From positions 248,001 to 312,000 of the forward strand of contig CAYPTB010000032.1 of NCBI GenBank assembly GCA_964413535.1: a stretch of DNA of 64,000 nt. Reading direction: 5' to 3'. A program made the position numbers and the translations under genes. Below, one piece after another: positions 46,225-55,723 of this stretch. The first letter of the stretch is position 1. The number at the start of each line of letters is the position of its first letter. The notes under the pieces were generated by a model. That model ran no database searches, had not been told where the DNA came from, and saw nothing but the letters and a program-made list of their open reading frames with translations. The DNA comes from CAYPTB01 sp964413535 (lineage in GTDB: Bacteria > Planctomycetota > UBA1135 > GCA-002686595).

Positions 46225-47690
46225 TCGATCGCGAGCTGCTCGATTCGATCGACCGTCTGGGACGGCCGCGCATCCTGATCGTCGGCGACCTGATCCTCGA
46301 CCGCTACTTGACCGGGGAGGTGACGCGCATCTCGCCGGAGGCTCCGATCCCGGTCCTCGTGGCGCGGCATTCCGAGGAGCGCCTCGGTGGTGCCGGGAAC
46401 GTGGCCGCGAACCTGCGCGCCATGGAATCGGACGTCGAGGTGCTGGGCGTCGTGGGGGACGACGCTTCGGGTCATCAGCTCCTGGAAATGCTCTCGGATG
46501 CCGGCATCGCGACCCACGGCTGCATTCGCGATCCGTCGCGACCGACGACCAGGAAGACGCGCATGGTGAGTGGGGTCCAGCAGATGCTGCGCGTGGACTG
46601 GGAGGATTCCTTGCCGATCTCGGACGAGCAGTGCGAAACGCTCCTGTCCGGGATCGCGGAGCGCGTGACGCGAGCGGGCGCCGTCGTGCTCTCCGACTAC
46701 GGCAAGGGTGCGCTCCCCCCGCGAGTGATCCGAACCGTAATCGCCGCGTCGCGTGCGGCCGGCGTGCAGGTCCTCGTCGATCCGAAGGGTTCCGACTACT
46801 CGCGCTATCGCGGCGCCACGCTCGTGACGCCGAACCGCAAGGAGGCGGAGGAAGCGGTGGGGAGGAAGATCGCGAGTCTGGAGGAGCTGACGGACATCGC
46901 ACGACAATTGATCGGCCTCGCGGATCTCGAGGCGGCGGTGATCACCCTCGGCTCGGACGGCATCTTCCATCGCAAGAAGGACGGTAGCTCGGGCCGCGTG
47001 CCGACGGTGGCGCGCCAGGTGTTCGACGTCACCGGAGCCGGTGACACCGTCATCGCGCACTTGGCGCTCGCGCTGGCCGCCGGGGAAGAACTCGTGACGG
47101 CCGTTCGCCTCGCGAATCACGCTGCGGGCATCGTCGTTGGCCGGCGCGGAGCCGCCTCGGTGACGCGCGCCGAGATGCGCGCTGCAGTGGGCGCCGAGGT
47201 GCGCGAGCCCGGCAAGGTGCTCACCTGGGACGGTGTCCCGGTCGTGGTCGACAAGTGGCGCCGCGAGGGGAAGCGCATCGTCTTCACCAACGGTTGCTTC
47301 GACATCCTGCACCGCGGACACGTCGATTACCTGCGCTTCGCGCGCTCCAAGGGCGACGTGCTGCTCGTCGGAATCAACGACGACGCGAGCGTTCGGCGCC
47401 TGAAGGGCGCGGACCGGCCCGTCAACGGAGTCCTGGACCGCATGCACGTGCTCGCCGCTCTGGAGATGGTCGACGCGGTCGTGCCCTTCGCGCAGGACAC
47501 GCCCAAGGAGATCATCGAGTACGTGACGCCCAACGTGCTCGTCAAGGGCGAGGACTGGGCGAAGAAGGGCGTCGTGGGTCGGGAGTGGGTCGAGCAACAC
47601 GGAGGCAAGGTGCACCTCGCGCCCCTCGTGCCCGGCCGCTCCACGACGAACATCCTGTTGCGCGCGCGGGCACTCCAAGGGGAGCCCTGA
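46221..47690 (+). CDS. hldE: Bifunctional heptose-7-phosphate kinase / heptose-1-phosphate adenylyltransferase
   Basis: A 489-residue fusion. Residues 1 to about 325 are a PfkB-type kinase (LGGAGNVAANL; catalytic DVTGAGDT). Residues about 350-489 are a nucleotidyltransferase with NGCFDILHRGH (HxGH-type site) and VKGEDWAKKGVVG. It phosphorylates heptose-7-phosphate at C1, then adds AMP to the 1-phosphate. The phosphatase between the two steps (GmhB) and the isomerase (GmhA) are not in the window. A second, split kinase/transferase pair lies 1.9 kb downstream. Confidence 0.95.
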   Translation: MIDRELLDSIDRLGRPRILIVGDLILDRYLTGEVTRISPEAPIPVLVARHSEERLGGAGNVAANLRAMESDVEVLGVVGDDASGHQLLEMLSDAGIATHGCIRDPSRPTTRKTRMVSGVQQMLRVDWEDSLPISDEQCETLLSGIAERVTRAGAVVLSDYGKGALPPRVIRTVIAASRAAGVQVLVDPKGSDYSRYRGATLVTPNRKEAEEAVGRKIASLEELTDIARQLIGLADLEAAVITLGSDGIFHRKKDGSSGRVPTVARQVFDVTGAGDTVIAHLALALAAGEELVTAVRLANHAAGIVVGRRGAASVTRAEMRAAVGAEVREPGKVLTWDGVPVVVDKWRREGKRIVFTNGCFDILHRGHVDYLRFARSKGDVLLVGINDDASVRRLKGADRPVNGVLDRMHVLAALEMVDAVVPFAQDTPKEIIEYVTPNVLVKGEDWAKKGVVGREWVEQHGGKVHLAPLVPGRSTTNILLRARALQGEP

Positions 47691-47831
47691 CGCTCCGATC
47701 GCCTTGGCGGGGGCGACGAGCCCGGTGCCGCGCTGGTCGCGTAGACGGAGCAACCGGGCAACGCACCCGCTTCGAAAGACGCCACCGTTCCGCTACCCTC
47801 CTCTGGACTCGCGATCGCCCCAGCTCAGCTC

Positions 47832-49529
47832 ATGCGCGTCCTTTTCGTCTACCCCAATCTGTACACGCAGATGGGGTTCAATCACGGGCTGGCCAACTTG
47901 TCGGCCTGCCTCAAGGCGCGCGGGCACGAGACCCGGCTCGTCAACCTGAACGAGAACTTGCCGCCGGTTGCGACTCCCGCGGACGTGTACGCGCTCGTGC
48001 GCGAGTGGGAGCCGGGGCTCGTGGCCTTCTCCTGCCTGTCGCAGCAGTACCGCGAGGGGCTCGCGGTTGCCCGGTTCCTGCGCGAGAGCGCGCGCCGCGA
48101 CGGGGTCGCCCTGCCGCCGATCGTCGTGGGCGGGATCCATCCGACGATGGTGCCGCTCGACGTCATGCGCGACGGCGTCTGGGACCACGTGGGAGTGGGA
48201 GAGTGCGAAGAGGCGCTGGTGGAGCTCGCGGAGTCGATCGAGCGCGCCGAGCGACGCGACGACGTCCAGAACTTCCTCTCGTGGAAGGGCGGCGTTCGCC
48301 CCCCCTTCGCGGGCGTCGCGGAAGCCGACGCGGGGACGCGGATCGACGAGCTCGTCCTGCACAACCCCGTGCGCGACTTCCCCGCGCTCGAAACGCTGCC
48401 GATGCCCGATTTCGAGCTCTTCGACACCCAGCGCATCCTGGACAACAAGCACGGCTGGATGGGGTTGCTCACGAGCCGCGGCTGTCCCTACCGCTGCACG
48501 TATTGCCTGAACCACAAGATCGTCGATCGCTATCGCGCCGATCTCGAGAAGAGCGCGTCGGGCATCGGGTTCTTCCGCTTTCGCCCGCCCGCGCTGGTCG
48601 TCGAGGAGATGCGCAGCCTCGTCGAGCGCTACGAGGGGATCGGGACCTTCATCCTCGACGACGACCTGTTCACCCAGAACGTGGAGCACGCGCTCGAGAT
48701 CTGCAAGGCCTACGAGGAGAGCGGAATCGGTCTGCCGCTCGTCGTGAACGCGCACGTGAAGCGCCTCGATCCGCGCGTCGCGGCGGCGCTCGCGCGGGCG
48801 GGCTGCCGCATCCTGAAGCTCGGCATCGAATCCGGCTCGCGCCGCGTGCGCTACGGCGTGCTCCAGCGGCCGATGAGCGATGACGACATCCTCTCGACGA
48901 TCGCCTTCGCGGAGGGGTACGGCCTGCACACCTCGGGCTTCGTGATGATCGGGCTGCCGACGGAGACCCGCGAGGAACGCCTCGAGACCGTCGATCTGCT
49001 CGCGCGTTCGGGGATCGGACGCTTCCGAACGTCGTTGTTCTTCCCCTTCCCCGGAACGGAGGGGCATCGACTCGCGGTGGAGAAGGGTTACGTACGCGAG
49101 GAAGCCATGAGCTCTCTGACCGACTTCACGAACTCGAGTTGTCTCGACTTCGGCGATGAGGAGAACCTCTTCATCGAGAAGCTCGCCGCGTGCATGCCCT
49201 GGTTCGTGAACGCGCGGATGGCCCGCTATCGCGACGCCCCGGCGGCCGATCGCTACGCTCCGCTCGTGGAACGAGTCGTCGCCATGGATCGCGTCGAGTG
49301 GGAAGCGTTCCGCCCTGGGGTACGCGGCATCGATGCCGAGCTGTCGGCGACCGCGGTTGCAGCCGACGAGCTGCACTACGCGATCCGCTACAACGCGTTC
49401 ATGGGCGTGCGTTCCGACTTCTTCCTCGCCGAGGACGGAGGTATCGAGTGGACGACCGCCGCTGCCAAGCCGGTGCCGGATCGATTGCGCGACCTAGCGC
49501 TTGCCGCGGCGGCCGACGAGGTCGCCTGA
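47832..49529 (+). CDS. B12-binding-type radical SAM protein
   Basis: A 565-residue protein. The N-terminal third resembles the cobalamin-binding Rossmann domain (VLFVYPNLY ... VAFSCLSQQYREGLAVAR ... IVVGGIHPTMVP), the middle has the radical SAM motif CPYRCTYC, then ILDDDLFTQN and the GIESGSRRVRYGVLQRPMS block typical of the class that includes HpnJ-like, BchE-like and other anaerobic oxidative or methylating enzymes. The C-terminal ~170 residues are specific. It sits between hldE and the second heptose kinase pair, 141 bp after hldE, so an action on LPS, hopanoid or another envelope lipid is possible. Confidence 0.9.
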   Translation: MRVLFVYPNLYTQMGFNHGLANLSACLKARGHETRLVNLNENLPPVATPADVYALVREWEPGLVAFSCLSQQYREGLAVARFLRESARRDGVALPPIVVGGIHPTMVPLDVMRDGVWDHVGVGECEEALVELAESIERAERRDDVQNFLSWKGGVRPPFAGVAEADAGTRIDELVLHNPVRDFPALETLPMPDFELFDTQRILDNKHGWMGLLTSRGCPYRCTYCLNHKIVDRYRADLEKSASGIGFFRFRPPALVVEEMRSLVERYEGIGTFILDDDLFTQNVEHALEICKAYEESGIGLPLVVNAHVKRLDPRVAAALARAGCRILKLGIESGSRRVRYGVLQRPMSDDDILSTIAFAEGYGLHTSGFVMIGLPTETREERLETVDLLARSGIGRFRTSLFFPFPGTEGHRLAVEKGYVREEAMSSLTDFTNSSCLDFGDEENLFIEKLAACMPWFVNARMARYRDAPAADRYAPLVERVVAMDRVEWEAFRPGVRGIDAELSATAVAADELHYAIRYNAFMGVRSDFFLAEDGGIEWTTAAAKPVPDRLRDLALAAAADEVA

Positions 49530-49624
49530 GATCGAAGGCCGCGAGGTCGGCGGGGCTTCTTCCGGCATCTCCCCACGGCATTCGAGACGGCGAAAGGGCG
49601 TTGCTCCCTCGCTATCCTGGGTCC

Positions 49625-50644
49625 ATGGCCTTCAGCGATCAGGTGCCCGATTTCTCCGGTCTGCGCGTGGCGGTCGTGGGCGATCTGATCGCCGACCACT
49701 ACGTCTACGGGCGTCCGAGCCGTCTGTCGCGCGAGGCGCCCGTGATGGTCCTGCGCCACGTAGGAGAGTCGATCGGTGCGGGTGGTGCAGGGAACGTGGC
49801 GTTGAACCTGTGGGCGCTCGGAGCACGCACGCGCATCGTGGGGGTGGTCGGCAACGACGCCAACGGGAAGAAGCTGGTCGAGGTCATCGAGGAGCGCGGA
49901 CTCCGGACGACGGAGGTCCTGACCGTCGACGGGTGGACGACCCCGACCAAGACGCGCATTCTCGGTGCGGAGCCCCGCAGGACGATGCAGCAGATGCTCC
50001 GCATCGACCGTGCCTCCGAAGGAGGGTTCGGAGCGTCGGCTCACGCCGCGCTCTGCGATCGCGTGCGAAGCATGCTCGACGAGGTCGACGCCCTGTTCGT
50101 ATCCGATTACGGTTACGGAGTGGTCGAGCCGGAACTGGCGGCCGTCGCCCGCGAAGCGCGCGAAAAGGGGATCGTGGTCGTGCTCGATCCGCGTGTCAGC
50201 CTCGCGCACTTCAAGGGAATCACGGCCATCACGCCCAACCTGGACGAGCTCTCGAAGGCTACGGGCAACGACCCCGACGACTTCGACGACCGGGACGAGC
50301 TTGCCAGAGCCGGAATGTCGGTGCTCCACGAGAACGAGCTCGAGTGGCTTCTCGTCACACTGGGCAACCGAGGGATGAGTCTCTTCAGCCGCGAACTTCC
50401 TCGACGTGGTGCTCACGTGGAGGCGTCAGGGTCCGACGAGGTCATCGACGTGAGCGGCGCGGGCGACACCGCCGCCGCTGCCTTCACGCTCGCCCTTGCG
50501 GCGGGCATCAGTGGGCCGGACGCCATGCGGATGGCCAACGCGGCAGCCGGCGTCGTGGTCATGGAGAACGGCACGGCCGTGTGCTCGGTCTCCAAGCTGC
50601 GTGCCGCGCTTCCCAAGGCTCCCATTCCCACGACGTCGGATTGA
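49625..50644 (+). CDS. PfkB-type sugar kinase, RfaE domain I-like (stand-alone)
   Basis: A 339-residue kinase similar to the first domain of HldE: VVGDLIADHYVYG, GGAGNVALNLWALG and catalytic DVSGAGDT are conserved. It differs at the sugar-phosphate side, having LDPRVSLAHFKGITAITPN where HldE has VDPKGSDYSRYRG. It probably phosphorylates a heptose-phosphate or related sugar at C1 and works with the nucleotidyltransferase encoded immediately downstream. Whether it serves the same ADP-heptose or a different nucleotide-activated sugar cannot be told. Confidence 0.88.
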   Translation: MAFSDQVPDFSGLRVAVVGDLIADHYVYGRPSRLSREAPVMVLRHVGESIGAGGAGNVALNLWALGARTRIVGVVGNDANGKKLVEVIEERGLRTTEVLTVDGWTTPTKTRILGAEPRRTMQQMLRIDRASEGGFGASAHAALCDRVRSMLDEVDALFVSDYGYGVVEPELAAVAREAREKGIVVVLDPRVSLAHFKGITAITPNLDELSKATGNDPDDFDDRDELARAGMSVLHENELEWLLVTLGNRGMSLFSRELPRRGAHVEASGSDEVIDVSGAGDTAAAAFTLALAAGISGPDAMRMANAAAGVVVMENGTAVCSVSKLRAALPKAPIPTTSD

Positions 50645-50649
50645 GCGAG

Positions 50650-51174
50650 ATGCACGCGCAAGCGCGATCGGCTCGAGACATGCCCATCGAACGGACGGAG
50701 CTTGCTCTCCACCTCGAGCGATTGCGTGGGCAGAACCCTTCGTTGCGCGTCGTTCTCGCGAACGGTTGCTTCGAAATCCTGCATGTCGGCCATCTGCGCT
50801 ACCTGCGGGACGCGCGCGGGCGTGGAGACTGCTTGGTCGTGGCGCTCAACACCGACGCGTCGATGCGCGCGTTGAAGGGCGAAGGGCGGCCGCGCGTTCC
50901 CTTCGAGGAACGTGCCGAGCTGCTCCTCGGTCTCGACTGCGTGGACTGGGTGACCGGCTTCGGGGAGCTCACTCTCGAGCGGACGCTACGCGAGCTCCGT
51001 CCTGCGGTGCACGCGAAGGGGACCGACTACACCGCGGACACGATTCCGGAACGGGGGGTGGACGCCGAGCTCGGGATCGAGATCGCGATCTGCGGCGACT
51101 CGAAGACGCACTCTTCATCCTTGCTCGGGCGATTCCTTCCGACGCCGTCCTCGGATCCCCTCTCGCGTCGATGA
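50650..51174 (+). CDS. Nucleotidyltransferase, RfaE domain II-like (stand-alone)
   Basis: A 174-residue cytidylyltransferase-fold protein. ANGCFEILHVGHLRYL contains the HxGH-type site; VALNTDASMRALKG and VHAKGTDYT follow as in the second domain of HldE. It would transfer a nucleotide to a sugar 1-phosphate made by the upstream kinase. Start choice is uncertain: ATG 50650 is given, TTG 50641 would overlap the kinase stop (TTGA), and ATG 50680 is also in frame. The stop overlaps the ATG of the transporter gene. Confidence 0.88.
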   Translation: MHAQARSARDMPIERTELALHLERLRGQNPSLRVVLANGCFEILHVGHLRYLRDARGRGDCLVVALNTDASMRALKGEGRPRVPFEERAELLLGLDCVDWVTGFGELTLERTLRELRPAVHAKGTDYTADTIPERGVDAELGIEIAICGDSKTHSSSLLGRFLPTPSSDPLSRR

Positions 51175-51974
51175 CGTCCAGCGGCGATGGTCGCATGCAG
51201 GCGCGACCCCTGTGGCTCTTGCCCTCCGGGTTCTTGATCGCGTTCGTGTGTTCGATGTGCGGGATCGGGGGCGGGCTCTTCGCGGTGCCCCTCCTGCACC
51301 TCGGGTATCGAATGGAGTTGCGAAGGGCTGTGGCGACCTCGCTCGCGCTCGTCTTCGTGACCGCTGTCGCGGCGACGATCGCCGAGGCGCTGCACGAGCA
51401 GTCGGCCCTCGACCCGCGATTGGCCGCCTTCCTGATCCTGGGTGTCGTTTTCGGCGTGGAAGTAGGCTTTCGGGTGGGGCGGCGCCTGAACGTCCGCGCG
51501 CTCGAGCTGACTTTCTCGATCGCTGCCCTCGGGGCCGGTCTGCGAATGCTGTTCGCCGGGAAGGCGGTCCCGCGCGTGGAATGGCTCGAGGGTGGCTGGC
51601 TCTGGCTCGCCGGCGTCGCGATCGGCGCCGTGGGCGGTTTCGTCGCCCCGCTCCTCGGCATCGGCGGCGGACTCGTCTTCGTTCCCGCCCTCTTTTTCGC
51701 CGCTCCAGCGCTGGGCTTCTCGGGAGCGCGAGCCGTGAGTCTCGCCGCCGGCATCGTCGCGTCTGCCCAGTCCCTGTATCTCTATTGGCGCGCGAGAGAG
51801 GTCGAGTGGGTGCAGGCCAAGCCGCTCGCCATCGGGGCTCTTGCGGGGGCCGTCGTAGGCGTCGAGACCGTTCACCTGCCCGGCGTCGTCGATGCCGCGC
51901 GCGTGATGCTCGGATTGCTCCTGTGTTTCGTGGCTCTCCGATTCGGGTTCCGGGTAACCCCTCGCGGACGCTGA
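51171..51974 (+). CDS. TauE/SafE-type (TSUP) membrane transporter
   Basis: A 267-residue protein with about seven or eight hydrophobic segments. The two repeats each carry the family's glycine-rich motif: MCGIGGGLFAVPLL and LLGIGGGLVFVPAL. TSUP proteins export sulfite, sulfoacetate or other organic anions; the substrate is not predictable. ATG 51171 overlaps the preceding stop, although ATG 51195 gives a protein with less N-terminal excess. Co-translation with the nucleotidyltransferase is likely but its functional link is unclear. Confidence 0.87.
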   Translation: MTSSGDGRMQARPLWLLPSGFLIAFVCSMCGIGGGLFAVPLLHLGYRMELRRAVATSLALVFVTAVAATIAEALHEQSALDPRLAAFLILGVVFGVEVGFRVGRRLNVRALELTFSIAALGAGLRMLFAGKAVPRVEWLEGGWLWLAGVAIGAVGGFVAPLLGIGGGLVFVPALFFAAPALGFSGARAVSLAAGIVASAQSLYLYWRAREVEWVQAKPLAIGALAGAVVGVETVHLPGVVDAARVMLGLLLCFVALRFGFRVTPRGR

Positions 51975-51992
51975 GGGTCGAGCCCGTAGCGA

Positions 51993-52029
51993 GCAACCAA
52001 AGCGTGGTTGCAGACCGCGAGTTCCGCGG
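51993..52029. terminator. Two hairpins between convergent transporter and dehydrogenase genes
   Basis: GCAACCA (51993-51999) pairs with TGGTTGC (52005-52011) around a five-base loop, and CCGCG (52015-52019) pairs with CGCGG (52025-52029). Both lie within the 66-bp gap between two genes ending toward each other, so they may limit read-through. Neither is followed by a T-tract. Confidence 0.4.
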
Positions 52030-52040
52030 ACCGGGAGGCG

Positions 52041-53360
52041 TCAGGCGTACACGCCGCGGAGCTTGTCGGCCATGGCCACACGCTCGACCGCCAGCATGTT
52101 CGCCGCCATGCGCAATCGAACCCCCTGCCGTTGCTGCATATCGACGACGGCTTCCCAGGCTTCGGTCATGAAGCGGCTCAGGCGATTGGCGAACACGATG
52201 TGGAGCCAGCTCATGCCCTGGCGATTCTGAACCCACTCGAAGTAGTCGGCGACGACACCGCCGGCGTTCGCGAGGATGTCGGGCACCACCTCGATGCCTC
52301 GCTCCCCCAGAGCGCGGTCGGCTCGCGCGGTGACCGGACCGTGGGCGCCTTCGATGATGAGCTTCGCCTGGATGGACCCGGCCGTGCGAGCGGTGACGAC
52401 GTTCGCCAACGCGCAGGGCGCGAGGACGTCGCACGGCATCGTCAACAGGGCCTCGTTGGAGATGCGCCTAAAGCTGCCGGGGCAGTCCGACAGCGTCCCG
52501 TGTTCGGAGCGCCACGCGAGGATCGAGGGGATGTCGAGTCCGCGCTCTTCGTAGAAGGCGCCGTGCAAATCGGAGATCCCGCACACGCGGAAGCCATCCT
52601 CGTGGAGCAGCCCGGCGAGCGACCCGCCCACGCGTCCTGCGCCCTGGACGACCACCGTCGGTGAGTCGCCGCCGATCCGGAAGTGCTGCAGTGCCAAACG
52701 GAGGATCACGCGCAATCCCTGCGCAACGGCATCCGCGTGGCCAACCGTTCCTCCCAGACCCAAGGGCTTGCCCGTGACCGCGGACGACTCGGTGTGCCGA
52801 ACGTGCATGGAAACGGTGTCCATGACCCACGCCATCATTTCCTGCGACTTCCCTTCCGCGACGATCTCGGGCGTGAAGACGTCGCGGTCGGGTCCGATGC
52901 AGTCGAGCATGTTGGCCGTGTAACGGCGCACCGCGCGTTCGAGCTCGCGGCTGCTCCGGCGCCGGTCATCGATGACGATTCCACCCGCCGCGCCGCCGAA
53001 GGGAATGTTCAAGACCGCGCACTTCCACGTCATCCAGGCCGCGAGCGCGCGCAACTCGTCGACCCGCAGGTTCGGCCCGATGCACATCGGTCCGATGAAC
53101 GGCCCGAGACCCTGGTTGTGCTGGACGCGGTAGCCGTCGAAGACCTCGAAACTGCCGTCGTCGAGCTTCACTGGGACGGCGACGGTCATCTCGCGGTCGG
53201 GCTTGCGGAGCAGGGCGTACTCGGCTGCCCCGATGCCGAGCCGTCGGGCGGCTTCGTCGAACTGGATCATCATCGTCGCGAACGGCGATTCCTCGTCCAG
53301 CGCCGGCGTCGAGGGAAGGTACGCGCCGATTTCGCCCGATCCCGAAGTCTTCTCGGCCAT
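52041..53360 (-). CDS. Glutamate dehydrogenase paralogue with degenerate active site
   Basis: A 439-residue protein alignable over its full length with the canonical glutamate dehydrogenase upstream. Three of four catalytic or substrate Lys/Asp positions are changed: Ile89 replaces the Lys of GPxKGGIR (here GPFIGPMC), Ala125 replaces the Lys of PFGGAKGG (here PFGGAAGG) and Glu165 replaces the Asp of DVPAPD (here DVFTPE). Lys113 and the NAD-binding QGAGRVGGS remain. It is therefore probably catalytically inactive and may be a regulatory subunit in a mixed hexamer, as GdhA is in the GdhA/GdhB pair of Thermus thermophilus. It starts two bases after the stop of the intact gene. Confidence 0.9.
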   Translation of the reverse strand: MAEKTSGSGEIGAYLPSTPALDEESPFATMMIQFDEAARRLGIGAAEYALLRKPDREMTVAVPVKLDDGSFEVFDGYRVQHNQGLGPFIGPMCIGPNLRVDELRALAAWMTWKCAVLNIPFGGAAGGIVIDDRRRSSRELERAVRRYTANMLDCIGPDRDVFTPEIVAEGKSQEMMAWVMDTVSMHVRHTESSAVTGKPLGLGGTVGHADAVAQGLRVILRLALQHFRIGGDSPTVVVQGAGRVGGSLAGLLHEDGFRVCGISDLHGAFYEERGLDIPSILAWRSEHGTLSDCPGSFRRISNEALLTMPCDVLAPCALANVVTARTAGSIQAKLIIEGAHGPVTARADRALGERGIEVVPDILANAGGVVADYFEWVQNRQGMSWLHIVFANRLSRFMTEAWEAVVDMQQRQGVRLRMAANMLAVERVAMADKLRGVYA

Positions 53361-53362
53361 GC

Positions 53363-54646
<1,284 letters not shown>

Positions 54647-54889
54647 CGCGGGATGTGGAGGGAGGGGCCGGTCCGCCGACCAACAGAGGGGGACTGTTCG
54701 ATCCGGATCTGCGATCCGGATGCAGGACGGCCGTGAGCCCTGGCGGTGCCCACGGCCGACCAACGAGGTGGACCATTCGATCCTCGGGAAGGGGGAGAGG
54801 GAACCCCCCAGGCGGGAATTCGTTAGCTCGCGCGGCTGCCCGGCGATCGAGCCGTTGACCGGCGGGGGCGGCGCCGCTTCGATGGATGG
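54647..54889. promoter_or_regulatory. Divergent control region with paired direct repeats and palindromes
   Basis: The gap between gdhA (minus) and the WaaP-like kinase (plus) holds several ordered repeats. An imperfect direct repeat of about 30 bp beginning GCCGACCAAC and ending TTCGATCC is at 54675-54704 and 54755-54783. Between the copies the palindrome ATCCGGAT occurs twice, at 54701-54708 and 54714-54721, 13 bp apart. GGCCGTG (54729-54735) and CACGGCC (54751-54757) can form a hairpin. Spacing of this kind suggests operator sites for a transcription regulator of one or both operons. Confidence 0.6.
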
Positions 54890-55723
54890 ATGCAGGCGTC
54901 ATCGCGCCCCGTCCGCCGGCACTCGGGCCGGACGCGCGCCTGGTTCGCGAGCGCGCCGGAGTTGCAGGGTCGCGTTCCCGCCGCGCTGGCCGAAGTCGTC
55001 TTCTCCCTGGAGCCGATCCAGCGTCTGCGGACGCTTCCGGACCGCGAGACCCTGATCGCAGACTGGCGGGGAGCGCCCTGCGTCGTGAAGCGCATGACCG
55101 GCGACTCCGCGCGCGAGCGCCTGTACGAGATGCTGCGCGGCCGGTGGCCACGGTCTCCGGGTCGCCGGGAGGGAGAGAGCCTCCGGGCGCTCGCCGCAGC
55201 CGGCTTCGAGGTCCCCGGGGTCTTGGGTTGGATCGAGGACGGCGCGCGGAGTGCGGTGCTGATGGAGCGAATACCCCACGCGGAGGACCTCGAGCAGCGA
55301 CTCGAGCGCTCGAACGCCGCGGAGCGAGCGCGCGATCTGGAACGCCTGGCTCGACTCGTCGCCCGCCTACACGGCCAGGGCTTCTACCACCGCGACCTCT
55401 ACCTCACGCACTTCGTGCTGCGGGAGGGTAGCGGCGCGCTCGTCATGCTCGACGCTGGTCGCGTGCGTCGGGAGCGCAAGCCGCGCTTGCGCTGGTTCGC
55501 GAAGGATCTGGCTGCCTTGTTCCATTCGCGCCCGTCGAGCGTCGACGCGCATGCGGCGCTGCGCTTCCTCGCGCGCTACCTCGAGCTCACGGGTCGCGGG
55601 CGTCCGGGTGAACTCGAGCGCTGGGCGCGTCGCATCGAGGCGAAGGCGCACAGGATCTCCTCCCACGCTCCGCGCTACACCGATCACGCGACGGCACGCC
55701 CCGAAGCGGCGGTTCGCTCTTGA
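54890..55723 (+). CDS. WaaP/Kdo kinase-like LPS core kinase
   Basis: A 277-residue protein with a eukaryotic-type kinase core as in the lipopolysaccharide kinase (WaaP/InaA) family. Ala-Val-Lys-like CVVKRM gives the ATP Lys, FYHRDLYLTHFVL holds the catalytic Asp169, and LDAGRVRR replaces the DFG region. WaaP-type enzymes phosphorylate heptose or Kdo of the LPS inner core in the cytoplasm. It is coupled by TTGA to the heptosyltransferase gene, which supports this role. Substrate (heptose or Kdo) is not distinguishable. Confidence 0.85.
   Translation: MQASSRPVRRHSGRTRAWFASAPELQGRVPAALAEVVFSLEPIQRLRTLPDRETLIADWRGAPCVVKRMTGDSARERLYEMLRGRWPRSPGRREGESLRALAAAGFEVPGVLGWIEDGARSAVLMERIPHAEDLEQRLERSNAAERARDLERLARLVARLHGQGFYHRDLYLTHFVLREGSGALVMLDAGRVRRERKPRLRWFAKDLAALFHSRPSSVDAHAALRFLARYLELTGRGRPGELERWARRIEAKAHRISSHAPRYTDHATARPEAAVRS

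Noticed and set aside
54675..54783. CRISPR array in the gdhA upstream region
   Set aside because: Only two imperfect copies, with no regular spacer pattern and no cas genes anywhere in the window.
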